The notes beneath the pieces are model-generated. The model was not told the DNA's origin and made no database searches. It saw only the letters and a list, made by a program, of their open reading frames with translations. Below, in pieces: positions 17,242 through 25,201 of a stretch of DNA of 64,000 nucleotides. Both the position numbers and the translations under genes were made by a program. Source of the DNA: Exiguobacterium sp. J17977. GTDB lineage: Bacteria; Bacillota; Bacilli; Exiguobacteriales; Exiguobacteriaceae. The stretch is taken from contig NZ_JAEQBB010000006.1 of the NCBI RefSeq assembly GCF_018616375.1, positions 142,504-206,503 on the forward strand, in the 5' to 3' direction. Each line of letters begins with the position of its first letter. Position 1 is the stretch's first letter.

Positions 17242-17294
17242 AGCCTCCTGAACGTTATCGTTAGAAACTTTCTTTCCCGAAATATCAGGAGGCT
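17242..17294 (-). promoter_or_regulatory. hairpin masking the yihY-type gene's Shine-Dalgarno
   Basis: On the minus strand AGCCTCCTGA (17294-17285) and TCAGGAGGCT (17251-17242) form a 10-bp perfect stem around a 33-base loop. The second arm contains AGGAGG, 7 bases before the ATG at 17236. When folded, the mRNA would hide its ribosome-binding site. Confidence 0.6.
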
Positions 17295-17304
17295 ACACAT
17301 GAAA

Positions 17305-17742
17305 TCAGTCTTCAGCCAATGTTTTATTGAAAAAACGCTCGGCTTCGTTCGAAAGCAAGTCGGCGAGTGACGGCGGACGTACCGGCAAATGGCTAAGCGC
17401 GCTGCGTTTCACCCACATCGGTGTATATGAACCGTTCGTCTGTTCGGCTTGAAACTCTTCACCAGTCCCGGTCCCGAATTCGCCACCGGTCACGCGGGCC
17501 CAGTAATAGGGGTTCAATTCACCGTTAAAGGCGACGTGAGCGGCGACCCCTTCGAGTTCGACGTGGACGCCGAGCTCTTCGAACGCCTCACGGACGGCCG
17601 TTTCTTCGGCAGTATGGCCGAATTCGACACCACCGCCTGGAAAGACATAATACAAAAGATTCTCTTTTTCTCGGCGAATGAGTGCGACTTCGTCATGTTC
17701 ATTCACGAGGATGATGGCACTACGTAATTTCGTTCTGACCAA
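17305..17742 (-). CDS. Nudix hydrolase
   Basis: The 145-residue protein (from TTG 17742) hydrolyses a nucleoside-diphosphate-linked substrate that cannot be named. The Nudix box is FPGGGVEFGHTAEETAVREAFEELGV-like: the catalytic REAFEELGV core is intact, but the glutamate eight positions before the arginine is histidine. TTG 17742 has AAAGGA 9 bases upstream. The ATG at 17784 falls within the stem of the pfkB terminator, so I reject it. It lies between the pfkB-type and yihY-type genes. Confidence 0.8.
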   Translation of the reverse strand: MVRTKLRSAIILVNEHDEVALIRREKENLLYYVFPGGGVEFGHTAEETAVREAFEELGVHVELEGVAAHVAFNGELNPYYWARVTGGEFGTGTGEEFQAEQTNGSYTPMWVKRSALSHLPVRPPSLADLLSNEAERFFNKTLAED

Positions 17743-17772
17743 TGGAATCGTTCCTTTCGATTTTGAGTCGTG

Positions 17773-17806
17773 AATAAAACGCATCGACTCGCGGCCGATG
17801 CGTTTT
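17773..17806 (-). terminator. terminator of the pfkB-type gene
   Basis: AAAACGCATCG pairs perfectly with its complement (arms 17776-17786 and 17796-17806) with a 9-base loop and a short T-tract. Only about 15 bases separate it from the Nudix gene's Shine-Dalgarno. Confidence 0.75.
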
Positions 17807-17808
17807 GG

Positions 17809-18735
17809 TTAGTCGGTTACAGATTGTTCGAGTGATGCATACATGTCAGGCGTCAAGCCGTTGTCGTGCGAGGCGATCACTTTCCCGGCGACGCGCATTC
17901 CGAGTCGGAGCGCATCCTCAATCGGATGGCGTTTCATCAATTCGGAAATGACAGCGGAGAAGAACGAGTCACCAGCACCGGTCGAGTCGGCGACTTTCAC
18001 TTTTGTTGTCGGCACGTGGCCTTGTTCGTTCGTGCGCAAGTCGACATAGACGGCACCGAGTTCACTCATCGTGACGATTGTGAGCGGGGCACCTTTCATG
18101 GCGAGTACTTCGGCGACGCGTAACGCATCGTCCACCGTGACAATCGACATATCAGACAAAATCTCCGCTTCTTCACGGCTGCAGATGAAGCCGGTGAAGC
18201 CTTGAAGCAAATGGCGGTTCCGTTCGATGACAGATAGATGGCCGCATACGCCGTAAAGCGGGAGTTTCATCTCGCGGCACAGTTCAATCGTCTCGTTCAG
18301 CACGTTGACCGATAAGTCGAGGTCGATGGCGACCGCCTGACTTTCGGCGAACACCGTATCGATACGACGGAGGATACATTCTTCCATCATCGCCTCGTCC
18401 GGTTGCTTCGAGATTGACGTTTGAAGATCGCCGTTGTTGTCCATGACGGCCAGCCACATGCCCATGCCGTTGTCATCGAGCAAGTCGACGTGATCGACGT
18501 TCACGTTCAAACCACGGAGCTCTTCGAGGACGCCCATCCCGATTTGATCGTTCGTCACGGTCGACACGAAACGGACATCGTTGCCGAGGACGCCTAAATT
18601 TTGAGCGACGTTACGGCCGGTCCCACCGTTTGAGAACGCGATATCACCGACGTTCTTGGCATCTTTATGGAGCGGGGCGAACGAGGTTCCTTTAATATCG
18701 ACAAACACCTTGCCGATTACTGCAATCGTATTCAT
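17809..18735 (-). CDS. PfkB family carbohydrate/nucleoside kinase
   Basis: The 308-residue ribokinase-fold kinase phosphorylates a sugar or nucleoside not identified here. The N-terminal GGTGRNVAQNLGVLG and the C-terminal DSTGAGDSFFSAV, with the catalytic aspartate and anion hole, are present. The start IAVIGKVFVDIKG is reminiscent of pseudouridine kinases, but no pseudouridine glycosidase gene is nearby. AAAGGTGG is 8 bases before the ATG at 18735. A good promoter lies upstream and a terminator downstream. Confidence 0.85.
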   Translation of the reverse strand: MNTIAVIGKVFVDIKGTSFAPLHKDAKNVGDIAFSNGGTGRNVAQNLGVLGNDVRFVSTVTNDQIGMGVLEELRGLNVNVDHVDLLDDNGMGMWLAVMDNNGDLQTSISKQPDEAMMEECILRRIDTVFAESQAVAIDLDLSVNVLNETIELCREMKLPLYGVCGHLSVIERNRHLLQGFTGFICSREEAEILSDMSIVTVDDALRVAEVLAMKGAPLTIVTMSELGAVYVDLRTNEQGHVPTTKVKVADSTGAGDSFFSAVISELMKRHPIEDALRLGMRVAGKVIASHDNGLTPDMYASLEQSVTD

Positions 18736-18797
18736 ACACTGTACCACCTTTAGCCAATCTTCCTATCAGTTCCGGTCTAATTAGACACATTGTTTCC

Positions 18798-18826
18798 ATT
18801 ATAGCGAAATCGCCAACGGCTTTCAA
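18798..18826 (-). promoter_or_regulatory. promoter of the pfkB-type gene
   Basis: On the minus strand TTGAAA and TATAAT are separated by 17 bases, about 60 bases before the ATG. Confidence 0.7.
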
Positions 18827-18844
18827 TGACGGTGTCGATTTTTG

Positions 18845-20752
18845 TCAGTCCCACGACGTGCTGAGCAAGCGCAGGCCGTTCAAAATGACGAGGATGGTCG
18901 ATCCTTCGTGCCCGACGACGGCGAACGGCATGACGAGCAGTTCGAAGATGTTTGTCGCAATCAAGACGAGGATGACCCCTAAGGCGAACACGACGTTTTG
19001 CAGGACGACCCGATTCAATTTACGAGACTGTTTGATGGCCGAACTTAAGCGGTTCAAGTCGTTCTTCATCAAGACGACGTCGGCCGTCTCGAGAGCGGCG
19101 TCCGTCCCTTCTCCCATCGCAATCCCGACATCGGCCGTCGCGAGGGCAGGGGCGTCGTTGATGCCGTCACCGATCATGCCGATGCTGCCATACTCTTGTT
19201 TCAAGTGTTTGATGTGCTCGACTTTCTCTTCCGGGAGGCACTCGGCGATATAGCGTGTCAAGCCGGCCTCGGTAGCGATGGCGCGAGCTGTCGCCTCGTT
19301 GTCACCTGTGATCATGATGGTGGCGATGCCGAGGTGGTTGAGTCGTTCGATCGCTTGCTTCGCCTCGGGACGTAACGTGTCGCGCAGGGCGAACGCCCCA
19401 ATCGTCTTCTCCTCATCACTGACGAAGACGAGTGTATGGCCGGCCGCTTTCAAACGTTCGACCTCGTCGCGGAAAAAGTCGTGGCTGCGATCGGCGAATT
19501 TCTGTTTGCCGACCCGATATGCGACGCCGTCGATGGTCGCTTCAATCCCAGACCCGGTCACGTCTTTAAAGTGTTCCATCGTGCCCGAATAATTGCCCGT
19601 ATACTGAACGAGCGCTTCGGCGAGCGGGTGCATCGAATGTTCCTCAATCAAGCTGACGACGCGATATACCTGTTCTTGTGCCAGCTCGGGATGAATCAAC
19701 GCCGCTTGGACTTCTGGCTTACCAATCGTGAGCGTACCTGTCTTATCGAACGCGACTGCTTTCAAACGTCCCATGTTTTCGATATGGACGCCGCCTTTAA
19801 ATAAAATTCCGTGTTTAGCAGACGAGGCAATGGCGGCAAGTGCGGCCGGCGTGATGGCGGCGACGAGCGCACAAGGAGAAGCGACCACGAGGAGAATCAT
19901 ACCGCGGTAAATGCTCGTTTCGAGCGACCACGGTGTCAATACCGGACCGAGCAAGATGATTGCCGTAACAGAGGCGAGCACGACTTGGACGTAGCGTCCC
20001 TCATACCGGTCGATGAACTGGGCGGACGGTGACTTTTCTTCTTGTGCTTGCTGGACCATTTGAATGATTTTTTGGAACAACGTCTCCGTGGCGAGTTTTG
20101 TCACTTCGAGCGTCAAGACACCGTTCAAGTTAACACTAGATCCATATACATCATCGCCGACGTTGCGGTCGACCGGAATCGATTCTCCGGTGATGGCGGC
20201 TTCCTCGATCGAGGCGCTGCCTTTTAAGATTCGACCGTCGACCGGGATGCGCTCGCCGGGTCTGACGTAGATGTGGTCACCGACGCGCAGTTCATCGATA
20301 TGGACGACCTCGAGGGCGCCCGAGCTGTTCAATCGGGTCGCTTGCTCAGGTTGGAGTTCCATGAGCGACTCAAGGGCACGCTCATTCTTATTCATCGTAT
20401 ACGTCTCGAGGGCGCCCGATAATGCGAAGATGAAGATGAGGATGGCGCCTTCCATCCAGTATCCGATTGAAGCGGCACCGATGGCGGCGATAATCATGAG
20501 TAGCTCGACGTTCAGGGAACGCGTCTCCCATGTATCGGTCAACCCTTCCTTGGCTTTGGCATATCCACCGATTAAAAAGGCGGTCAAATAGAGGGTGACA
20601 TAGAGCGCAGGAGCTCCACCTTGTCTTTCCGCGATATATGCGAGTACAATCAATACACCGCTGACGAGCGCCATGATAAGCTCGATATGTTCGACCCAGC
20701 TGGCCCGTTTGAAGACGTGGCTTTTTTCGTGTGTGACGGTTGATGTGTTCAT
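18845..20752 (-). CDS. pfeT: P1B4-type metal-efflux ATPase, PfeT-like
   Basis: The 635-residue P-type ATPase has the TGES actuator loop (AAITGESIPVD), the phosphorylation site DKTGTLT, MITGDN and GDGINDAPALA. The metal site in the membrane reads SPC (VASPCALV), and the last spans carry HEGST. SPC plus HEGST, with no N-terminal metal-binding domain, marks the P1B4 group. B. subtilis PfeT, which exports ferrous iron under PerR, and Listeria FrvA belong there; cobalt or zinc are alternatives. GAGGTG stands before ATG 20752. A PerR/Fur-like box lies upstream and perR itself is at 60.7 kb. Confidence 0.88.
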   Translation of the reverse strand: MNTSTVTHEKSHVFKRASWVEHIELIMALVSGVLIVLAYIAERQGGAPALYVTLYLTAFLIGGYAKAKEGLTDTWETRSLNVELLMIIAAIGAASIGYWMEGAILIFIFALSGALETYTMNKNERALESLMELQPEQATRLNSSGALEVVHIDELRVGDHIYVRPGERIPVDGRILKGSASIEEAAITGESIPVDRNVGDDVYGSSVNLNGVLTLEVTKLATETLFQKIIQMVQQAQEEKSPSAQFIDRYEGRYVQVVLASVTAIILLGPVLTPWSLETSIYRGMILLVVASPCALVAAITPAALAAIASSAKHGILFKGGVHIENMGRLKAVAFDKTGTLTIGKPEVQAALIHPELAQEQVYRVVSLIEEHSMHPLAEALVQYTGNYSGTMEHFKDVTGSGIEATIDGVAYRVGKQKFADRSHDFFRDEVERLKAAGHTLVFVSDEEKTIGAFALRDTLRPEAKQAIERLNHLGIATIMITGDNEATARAIATEAGLTRYIAECLPEEKVEHIKHLKQEYGSIGMIGDGINDAPALATADVGIAMGEGTDAALETADVVLMKNDLNRLSSAIKQSRKLNRVVLQNVVFALGVILVLIATNIFELLVMPFAVVGHEGSTILVILNGLRLLSTSWD

Positions 20753-20790
20753 GTGAGCACCTCTTTCTAATTGAGAATATATATCAGTTA

Positions 20791-20823
20791 AATGATAATG
20801 ATTGAGGATGATTATCATTATCT
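20791..20823. promoter_or_regulatory. Fur/PerR-family box, pfeT-proximal
   Basis: AATGATAAT at 20791-20799 is repeated inverted as ATTATCATT at 20811-20819. The 15-mer TGATTATCATTATCT at 20809-20823 matches the Fur/PerR pattern TGATAATNATTATCA at 12 of 14 defined bases. It lies about 40 bases before the pfeT start. Confidence 0.6.
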
Positions 20824-20871
20824 ATTGTTGATATTATAAGGTTTTGAGCGAATCAAAGGTGAATACCTTAT

Positions 20872-20886
20872 TTATAATGATTATCA
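20872..20886. promoter_or_regulatory. PerR/Fur box between pfeT and the EamA transporter gene
   Basis: TTATAATGATTATCA differs by one base from the PerR consensus TTATAATNATTATAA and by one from the Fur consensus TGATAATNATTATCA. It could control pfeT, the divergent transporter, or both. Confidence 0.65.
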
Positions 20887-20951
20887 TGTAAGTCTATTTT
20901 ATCACCAATTATAAGTACTCACAAACTAAAAGATTAAGGAGTTTTTGTGTC

Positions 20952-21887
20952 ATGCCGAATGTATTTCAACGCCCTTGGACGGTCACGTTCTTAGCCCTGT
21001 TCAACACGTTTCTCTGGGGGAGTGCCTTTCCGTTCATCAAACTGAGCTACGAAGCGCTCGATATCCAGGAACACGAATATGGGCAACAGCTGTTCTTTGC
21101 CGGCGAACGCTTTTTATTGGCTGGTCTGCTCTTGCTCGTCATCAGCCGACTCGTCTTCAAGCGCCCGATTCGCCTAACTGCCGAAAAGCTGAAGGCGTAT
21201 GCGCATTTAGGGGCATTTTTGACATTCTTACAATATTTGTTCTTTTATGTTGGACTTTCCATCTCGACCGGGGTACAAGGTTCGATTATCGCGGGGTCGA
21301 CGTCGTTCTTCCAAATGGCGCTCGCTCATTTCCGTTATGAAGACGATCGCTTGAACCGGTTGAAAGGTATCGCTCTCACGCTCGGCTTCTCTGGAATCGT
21401 CATCGCCAACTGGCCGACGGCAAGCGCGGAAGTTGGATTTGGGATTGGCGAGATTCTGCTCATTATGGCGATGGTGTCGGGGGCGTTCGGGAATTTGATC
21501 GCCAAAGATTATTCGCGCTCGCATGACGTCGCTCCGATGACGGCTTGGGCGATGGTGATCGGATCGCTCGGTCTGCTCATCGTCGGTTACGCGCTTGCGC
21601 CAGGTGACGTGTTCCTGCCTTACACCATGACGACCCTGTTCTTCTTGTTGTATCTCGCCCTGTTGTCGGCGGTCGGATTCACGTTATGGAATACGCTCAT
21701 GAAATACAATCCGGTCAGTCGGGTGTCGCTCTATATGTTCTTTGTTCCCTTATTCGGTGTCGTTTTATCGAGCGTTTTACTCGGAGAGACGATTCCGTGG
21801 AACGCGCTCGTCGGCTTGCTGTTCGTCATTTCAGGCATCTATCTCTCCACATATTTTCAAGGGCGGGTGAAACGGGAAGCGCGCTGA
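20952..21887 (+). CDS. EamA/DMT family transporter
   Basis: The 311-residue protein has about ten membrane spans in two EamA repeats, the pattern of drug/metabolite transporters. The first repeat starts LFNTFLWGSAFPFIKLSYEAL and the second near LLIMAMVSGAFGNLIAKDYS. The substrate cannot be told from sequence. AAGGAG is 10 bases before the ATG. It is divergent from pfeT across 200 bases holding the PerR/Fur-like boxes, so iron or peroxide control is possible but unproven. Confidence 0.85.
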   Translation: MPNVFQRPWTVTFLALFNTFLWGSAFPFIKLSYEALDIQEHEYGQQLFFAGERFLLAGLLLLVISRLVFKRPIRLTAEKLKAYAHLGAFLTFLQYLFFYVGLSISTGVQGSIIAGSTSFFQMALAHFRYEDDRLNRLKGIALTLGFSGIVIANWPTASAEVGFGIGEILLIMAMVSGAFGNLIAKDYSRSHDVAPMTAWAMVIGSLGLLIVGYALAPGDVFLPYTMTTLFFLLYLALLSAVGFTLWNTLMKYNPVSRVSLYMFFVPLFGVVLSSVLLGETIPWNALVGLLFVISGIYLSTYFQGRVKREAR

Positions 21888-22024
21888 CGGAACGAACGGG
21901 GAGCACGGTTGACGGAATCTTGTTCCCATGGCAAAATATATTAAAAATTCTGAATTCTTTCAGTCGAAATCGGTCTTCGTTGTAAAGACTTGCGTGCGAA
22001 TCGAAGAGAAAGGAGGGTGCTACC

Positions 22025-22327
22025 GTGGCAAGAAATCCAATCGTCCGAAACATACTCATCTCTCGCCAACCACGAGACGAGTACGTCAAATACGTGATGA
22101 AGTGCGTAAGTCGCGGGTTGAAGGAACATCATGAGCAAGTGGATGCACGTGCCATGAGGCATGGCGAAGATATTCAGACGAAATGGCAAATCAATGACCG
22201 GGTCATTGAAGTCACGCTCAAGTCAGACGTGTTGGCCTCGCTCGAGACGGAACCGTTCGCGCTCGATGAGGTGTTCATGCGGGCGTTCGAACGAAACGAT
22301 GTCAGGCTCGGTCCGGTGAAAGAATAA
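22025..22327 (+). CDS. conserved-looking 100-residue protein, unknown function
   Basis: This small charged soluble protein starts at GTG 22025 with AAAGGAGGG just upstream, and a strong terminator follows its stop. I do not recognise a family. The N-terminal half is basic (RQPRDEYVKYVMKCVSRGLKEHH) and the C-terminal half acidic and helical. It has its own intergenic space on both sides, so it is probably an independent gene. Confidence 0.55.
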   Translation: MARNPIVRNILISRQPRDEYVKYVMKCVSRGLKEHHEQVDARAMRHGEDIQTKWQINDRVIEVTLKSDVLASLETEPFALDEVFMRAFERNDVRLGPVKE

Positions 22328-22331
22328 CGTA

Positions 22332-22366
22332 AAAAGGGAGGGTCTCGGCGGAGACCCTCCCTTTTA
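22332..22366. terminator. bidirectional terminator
   Basis: A 15-bp perfect stem (AAAAGGGAGGGTCTC and its complement) with a 4-base loop lies between convergent genes and overlaps the stop codon of the MFS gene. Confidence 0.9.
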
Positions 22367-23506
22367 GACGTCAATCGGCTTGGCTTTCGCCGTGAACAAA
22401 CTGACGGCCAAAATGCCAAGAATGAGTGTATACATCAAGAAATACACTTCTTTCGGCAACGCGATCCAAAACGCGCCAATCATCGGTCCGCTAATCGAAC
22501 CGACACTGAACGAGATACTATAGAGCATATTGCCGGTGGGCAACAATGACCGTGGCAACACTTCCGTCATATGGGCCAGTCCGAGTGAATACGTCGAGCC
22601 GAGCCCGGCGCCGGCGAGCGCGAACAAGACGAGGAGCCAGGCATAATGATCGACGGCTAGGTTGGCGATTGCGAAGACGAGCGTGCCAAGGGTCAACACG
22701 ATTTGAAGGATCCGCTTTTTCCCGAAGTGATCGGCGAGCCGACCGAGTGGTAATTGCACGATAATCGAGGCGACGATGAACGTCGTGATGAGCGTACTCG
22801 TCTGCGTGAGCCCGATGTCGTTCCGGACCGTGAAAATCGGTAGGTTGGCATTCAAGCTCGCCTCGAGGAACCCGTATGTAAAGGCGGGTAAGAGCGTATA
22901 GCCGCCACCGATTAGGACGAGCCGGATGCGTCCTTTCGAGTCGGTCTTCACTTTTTCGGACTCAGGATACTCATTGTCGACCTTGAAAATCAAGAACAGT
23001 GAAGCGAGACAGAAGAAAATCAAGACGAGGAACGGCAGCCAAAAGTGAAGGTCGACGAGCGGAGCGATGAGCGGACCGACCGCGAAACCGAGGCTGAACG
23101 CCATCCCATAATACGCCATCGCCCGGCCTAGGCTCCGCTTGTCGCTCGCGGACGTGACCCACACTTGCGAGCCGTAATGGAGCGCCGAGTCACCGAAACC
23201 GATGACGAAGCGCATGAGCGCCCACATGAGCAGTGATGGCCAGAGCGGCAGGAAGAACGTGGCGAGCGCCGTCAAGATAATACCGAGGACGATGGTCGGA
23301 CGGAACCCATACTTGCGGACGAACCGTTCGAGTAGCGGAGCGGAGACGATGACCCCGAGATAGAGCATCGTCGCGTTCAATCCGTTCAACCAGGCCGGAT
23401 TACCGTCCCGTTCGATGAGCGTCGACAAGAGCGGGATGAGCGCGCCTTGAATCAAGCCGGAGATAAAGACGACAAGTAATAGAATCGAAAATCGAAAGCG
23501 TTGCAT
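22364..23506 (-). CDS. MFS transporter
   Basis: The 380-residue protein has about twelve membrane spans and MFS loop features such as LADHFGKKRIL between spans 8 and 9 in the second half. It resembles drug-efflux-type MFS members (YfkF-like); the substrate is unknown. A short AT-rich gap separates it from the 66-residue membrane protein gene upstream, whose terminator lies in that gap. Confidence 0.82.
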   Translation of the reverse strand: MQRFRFSILLLVVFISGLIQGALIPLLSTLIERDGNPAWLNGLNATMLYLGVIVSAPLLERFVRKYGFRPTIVLGIILTALATFFLPLWPSLLMWALMRFVIGFGDSALHYGSQVWVTSASDKRSLGRAMAYYGMAFSLGFAVGPLIAPLVDLHFWLPFLVLIFFCLASLFLIFKVDNEYPESEKVKTDSKGRIRLVLIGGGYTLLPAFTYGFLEASLNANLPIFTVRNDIGLTQTSTLITTFIVASIIVQLPLGRLADHFGKKRILQIVLTLGTLVFAIANLAVDHYAWLLVLFALAGAGLGSTYSLGLAHMTEVLPRSLLPTGNMLYSISFSVGSISGPMIGAFWIALPKEVYFLMYTLILGILAVSLFTAKAKPIDV

Positions 23507-23533
23507 AGTTCACCTCATCATTATGTACATAGT

Positions 23534-23561
23534 AAAAAGCTGAGAAGAGTCTCAGCTTTTT
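23534..23561 (-). terminator. terminator of the 66-residue protein gene
   Basis: AAAAAGCTGAG pairs perfectly with CTCAGCTTTTT over a 6-base loop and overlaps the stop codon. Confidence 0.85.
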
Positions 23562-23752
23562 GGTTCGTCAATCGGTTGAGTTTGATGGTTCAAGTGTAAA
23601 AGTTCATCGTCCCAACTGCCTTGACTCAATGTTTCATCACGGTCTACTTTGTCTGAAACGAATGCGGCTGTCAATAAGATGCTGAGCACGCCACCGAAAA
23701 TGATGATGGCCATGACGGTGATCATGAATACATAGATGGCAGTCATCTTCAA
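23552..23752 (-). CDS. small membrane-anchored protein, unknown function
   Basis: This 66-residue protein has one long N-terminal hydrophobic span (about residues 5-31) and an acidic, polar tail (DKVDRDETLSQGSWDDELLH). Such a layout suggests a membrane anchor with a cytoplasmic or extracellular tail. It is not recognised. GAGGTG lies 8 bases before the ATG and a strong terminator follows. The YfkAB gene lies just upstream on the same strand. Confidence 0.6.
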   Translation of the reverse strand: MKMTAIYVFMITVMAIIIFGGVLSILLTAAFVSDKVDRDETLSQGSWDDELLHLNHQTQPIDEPKS

Positions 23753-23799
23753 ACACCTCGATTCAGTTTATTTACTGAACATTTCCCGATTTGAAGCAA

Positions 23800-24906
23800 T
23801 TAAAACGGTTCGGCCACGCGTTCTCGGAAGTTCACGTCGGGGTAGTATGCTTGTTTGACGAGCGCGTTCGGACCGAGGCATTTCACGGCTGGACAGTGGC
23901 ATGACAGTGTGGCGTTCAAGCTGCTGTTCGTCCACGTCTCATACGCGTCTTGGAACGAGGTGTCGTACAACGTCCCGAGCGTGCCGAGCTCATCGCCGAA
24001 GTCGGTGACGATGATTTGGCCATCGAAGATGTTCGTGTTGAGGCGGGAACGGCCATCGGGGTCGTTCCGCACGGTCACGTTTTTCGCCTCGTGGAGCCGC
24101 TTCAATAAAGCGCGGTCTTCCGGCAAGTCGGAACACGCATAAAACGGCAACGTCCCGAATAGCATCCAGACGTTCTCGTCCCGGACGTCAAGTAAGTCGT
24201 GAATCGCCTGGCGGGTGTCAGGGAGCGACGCCGACTCGAGCGCACTTGCGAAATCGGCGGGGTACATCGGGTGCACCTCGTGTCGCTGACAGCCGAGGGC
24301 GACAATCTCTTCATGGATTTCTCTCAAGTGCGGAATCGTCCGTTTGTTGAGCATCGTCTCGGCCGATACAATCACACCTTCTGCCGTGAGTGCACGGGCG
24401 TTGTCTTTCATCGTCTGCAGCATCTTTAAACGTGCCTCCGCGCTCGGTTTCCGGTCCATCATCGCGAAACCGCCCTCTAAGAAGTCGGCGTCCGTTCCCC
24501 AGTTATGCGAAATGTGCAAAACGTCAAGGTAAGGGGTAATAAGATGGTAGCGAGAGAGCGGGAGGGTCAAGTTCGAGTTGATTTGTGTGCGGGCACCGCG
24601 CTCCTTGGCGTAACGTAAGAGCGGGACGACGTAATTGCGCACCGATTTCATCGACAGCATCGGCTCGCCGCCCGTAATCGAGAATGCGCGCAAGTGCTCA
24701 ATCTCGTCGAGGCGTGAAATCAATAAGTCGAGCGGGACTTCAGGCTCTTCCGTCTGGTCAAGCATATAGCCGACTGCGCAATGTTCGCAGCGCATGTTGC
24801 ATAGCTTGGTCGTCGTCACTTCGACGTTTGAAAGGACGAGGCGACCGAACTCGGTTTGATCGAGATATGCTTCCCACGGATCAAACGTTGTCGAGATGTT
24901 TTTCAT
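23800..24906 (-). CDS. yfkAB: radical SAM protein with CxCxxxxC motif, YfkAB type
   Basis: The 368-residue protein has a radical SAM cluster motif, CNMRCEHC, at about residue 37, and ITGGEPML for SAM binding. A C-terminal CHCPAVKC (CxCxxxxC) probably holds an additional cluster. This pairing defines the YfkAB family; its substrate is unknown. AAAGGTGG is 7 bases before the ATG. A divergent promoter separates it from the 69-residue gene and the 23S methyltransferase gene. Confidence 0.88.
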   Translation of the reverse strand: MKNISTTFDPWEAYLDQTEFGRLVLSNVEVTTTKLCNMRCEHCAVGYMLDQTEEPEVPLDLLISRLDEIEHLRAFSITGGEPMLSMKSVRNYVVPLLRYAKERGARTQINSNLTLPLSRYHLITPYLDVLHISHNWGTDADFLEGGFAMMDRKPSAEARLKMLQTMKDNARALTAEGVIVSAETMLNKRTIPHLREIHEEIVALGCQRHEVHPMYPADFASALESASLPDTRQAIHDLLDVRDENVWMLFGTLPFYACSDLPEDRALLKRLHEAKNVTVRNDPDGRSRLNTNIFDGQIIVTDFGDELGTLGTLYDTSFQDAYETWTNSSLNATLSCHCPAVKCLGPNALVKQAYYPDVNFRERVAEPF

Positions 24907-24944
24907 ATCAATTCCACCTTTTCATCAAGTCACACGAAATAGTA

Positions 24945-24953
24945 TGCTATAAT
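24945..24953 (+). promoter_or_regulatory. extended -10 promoter for the 24992 operon
   Basis: TGCTATAAT is an extended -10 element about 40 bases before the ATG; the -35 region is weak. Confidence 0.5.
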
Positions 24954-24991
24954 AACAACTCTTTGTCACGAACCAAAGGAGCGATCACGAG

Positions 24992-25201
24992 ATGGGTAAA
25001 TCACGAACAGATACGGCAGGGAAAATGAACGTGTTAAAATCGAGAACGGAATTACTGTGCTTATCAGTCAATACGTTGGACGAATTCACGACGCCAGAGG
25101 ATTTGCATCGATTGTTAGCTGATATTGATTCCTTACGTGCGAAAGTCGTACGTTACGCCAAAGATTTAGAACAAGTATCTCGAAAGGATGAAACACATTG
25201 A
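24992..25201 (+). CDS. 69-residue protein, unknown function
   Basis: This small mostly helical protein starts 10 bases after AAAGGAG. Its second half (TPEDLHRLLADIDSLRAKVVRYAKDLEQV) looks like an amphipathic coiled coil. It overlaps the 23S methyltransferase start by four bases (TTGA), so the two are translationally coupled and perhaps linked in function. No family was recognised. Confidence 0.6.
   Translation: MGKSRTDTAGKMNVLKSRTELLCLSVNTLDEFTTPEDLHRLLADIDSLRAKVVRYAKDLEQVSRKDETH

Noticed and set aside
17743..17784. Upstream ATG start for the Nudix gene
   Set aside because: The ATG sits inside the terminator stem of the pfkB-type gene and lacks a ribosome-binding site; TTG 17742 has AAAGGA at good spacing.
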